A program made the position numbers and the translations under genes. From contig NZ_FNYD01000003.1 of the NCBI RefSeq assembly GCF_900109035.1, forward strand, positions 62,001 to 126,000: a DNA stretch of 64,000 nt. Reading direction: 5' to 3'. Every line of letters starts with the position of its first letter. The first letter of the stretch is position 1. The DNA comes from Cribrihabitans marinus (GTDB lineage Bacteria; Pseudomonadota; Alphaproteobacteria; Rhodobacterales; Rhodobacteraceae). Positions 63,648 to 64,000 of the stretch are shown here, piece by piece. The notes below the pieces were generated by a model. It saw only the letters and a program-made list of their open reading frames with translations. It did not search any database and was not told the origin of the DNA.

Positions 63648-64000
63648 ATGATGTTGATCGAAGAGACCACCGTACCCGATGCGGCGCTGCCGGTGGCCGA
63701 GTTCAAGGCGCATTTGCGGCTGGGATCGGGATTCGCCGAGGATGACGTGCAGGACGAGGTGCTGCGGGGCTTCCTGCGGGCGGCCATCGCGGCCATCGAG
63801 GCGCGCACCGGCAAGGTTCTGATCGAACGGGAGTTCTCCTGGACCCTGACCGGTTGGCGGGATCGTGCGGGCGTGCTGCTGCCGGTGGTGCCGGTTCGGT
63901 CTGTGGCAGGGATGGTTCTGGTGGATGCCCTGGGTGCCGAGACCGCTGTGGCGGCGTCTGCCTATCGGCTGGAGAAGGATAGCCAGCGGCCGCGCCTGCG
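63648..64000 (+). CDS. gene transfer agent gp6 (head-tail connector family), truncated by window end
   Basis: The first 117 codons of RcGTA gp6-like adaptor: MMLIEETTVPDAALPVAEFK, HLRLGSGFAEDDVQDEVLRG, AIEARTGKVLIEREFSWTLT, then a basic region toward the edge. The protein joins the portal ring to the tail. Start ATG 63648 (or 63651) has CGGAG seven bases upstream. The 3' end lies outside the window. Confidence 0.9.
   Translation, partial: MMLIEETTVPDAALPVAEFKAHLRLGSGFAEDDVQDEVLRGFLRAAIAAIEARTGKVLIEREFSWTLTGWRDRAGVLLPVVPVRSVAGMVLVDALGAETAVAASAYRLEKDSQRPRL

Overview
This 64 kb window is a chromosomal segment of a marine alphaproteobacterium of the order Rhodobacterales (Roseobacter group). Coding density and G+C are high. 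Markers that point there include a DMSP lyase of the DddP type, a RcGTA-type gene transfer agent, a LuxR/LuxI pair, bare aerobic-heterotroph housekeeping genes and several small DUF families (DUF1223, DUF6314, DUF6455, Hint) typical of the group. A dddP gene, glnBA, a luxR/luxI pair and a GTA cluster close together is an arrangement I recall from Ruegeria pomeroyi, so a Ruegeria-like genome is likely, but I could not check this.

Layout. 1-2.6 kb: end of a PQQ-propeller lipoprotein gene and der. 2.7-3.8 kb: a minimal mercury-type module (merR divergent from merT-like and a GDCCVxC protein) with a textbook 19-bp-spacer MerR promoter. 3.9-7 kb: fatty-acid desaturase, an HhH protein with a lysine tail, serS. 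7-14 kb: yajC-secD-secF, a TauE-type exporter, an Mth938-type gene and the cytochrome c maturation genes ccmABCDG. 14-25 kb: EamA transporter, acnA, DUF1223 protein, an LpxL-like acyltransferase with its EamA neighbour, a lone divergent fliG, two small secreted proteins sharing a CxxGxVWDxxxxxC motif, purB. 25-33 kb: hydrolase-OsmC fusion, EEP nuclease, 5-FCL, dddP divergent from a lone DUF3445 (HODM-type) gene, a lytic transglycosylase and an amino-acid binding protein. 33-37.6 kb: glnA, glnB, nnrDE (carrying an in-frame copy of a dispersed repeat) and a Hint protein.

37.8-40.5 kb is the most island-like part: it starts at tRNA-Leu(UAG) and ends at a degenerate copy of the same tRNA, and holds a LysM-membrane protein and an AraC regulator. 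40.5-45 kb: sugar isomerase, PfkB kinase, porin, trigger factor. 45-47.3 kb: an XRE-luxR-luxI quorum-sensing array with several unassigned dyads. 47.5-49.5 kb: SLT lipoprotein and the rpsF-rpsR-rplI operon. 49.7-58.3 kb: membrane protein, cytochrome b561-YceI fusion, fabD, fabG, acpP, GNAT, a HisA-like paralogue, fabF, mltG.

58.3-64 kb: the left end of a gene transfer agent: small terminase-like gp1, terL, portal, gp3.5, prohead protease, major capsid and the start of gp6. Its non-coding gaps are unusual: a strong sigma70-like promoter is followed at once by an intrinsic terminator, a second terminator separates terL from portal, and GNRA-capped hairpins follow the capsid gene. I see no insertion sequence, CRISPR array or rRNA gene.
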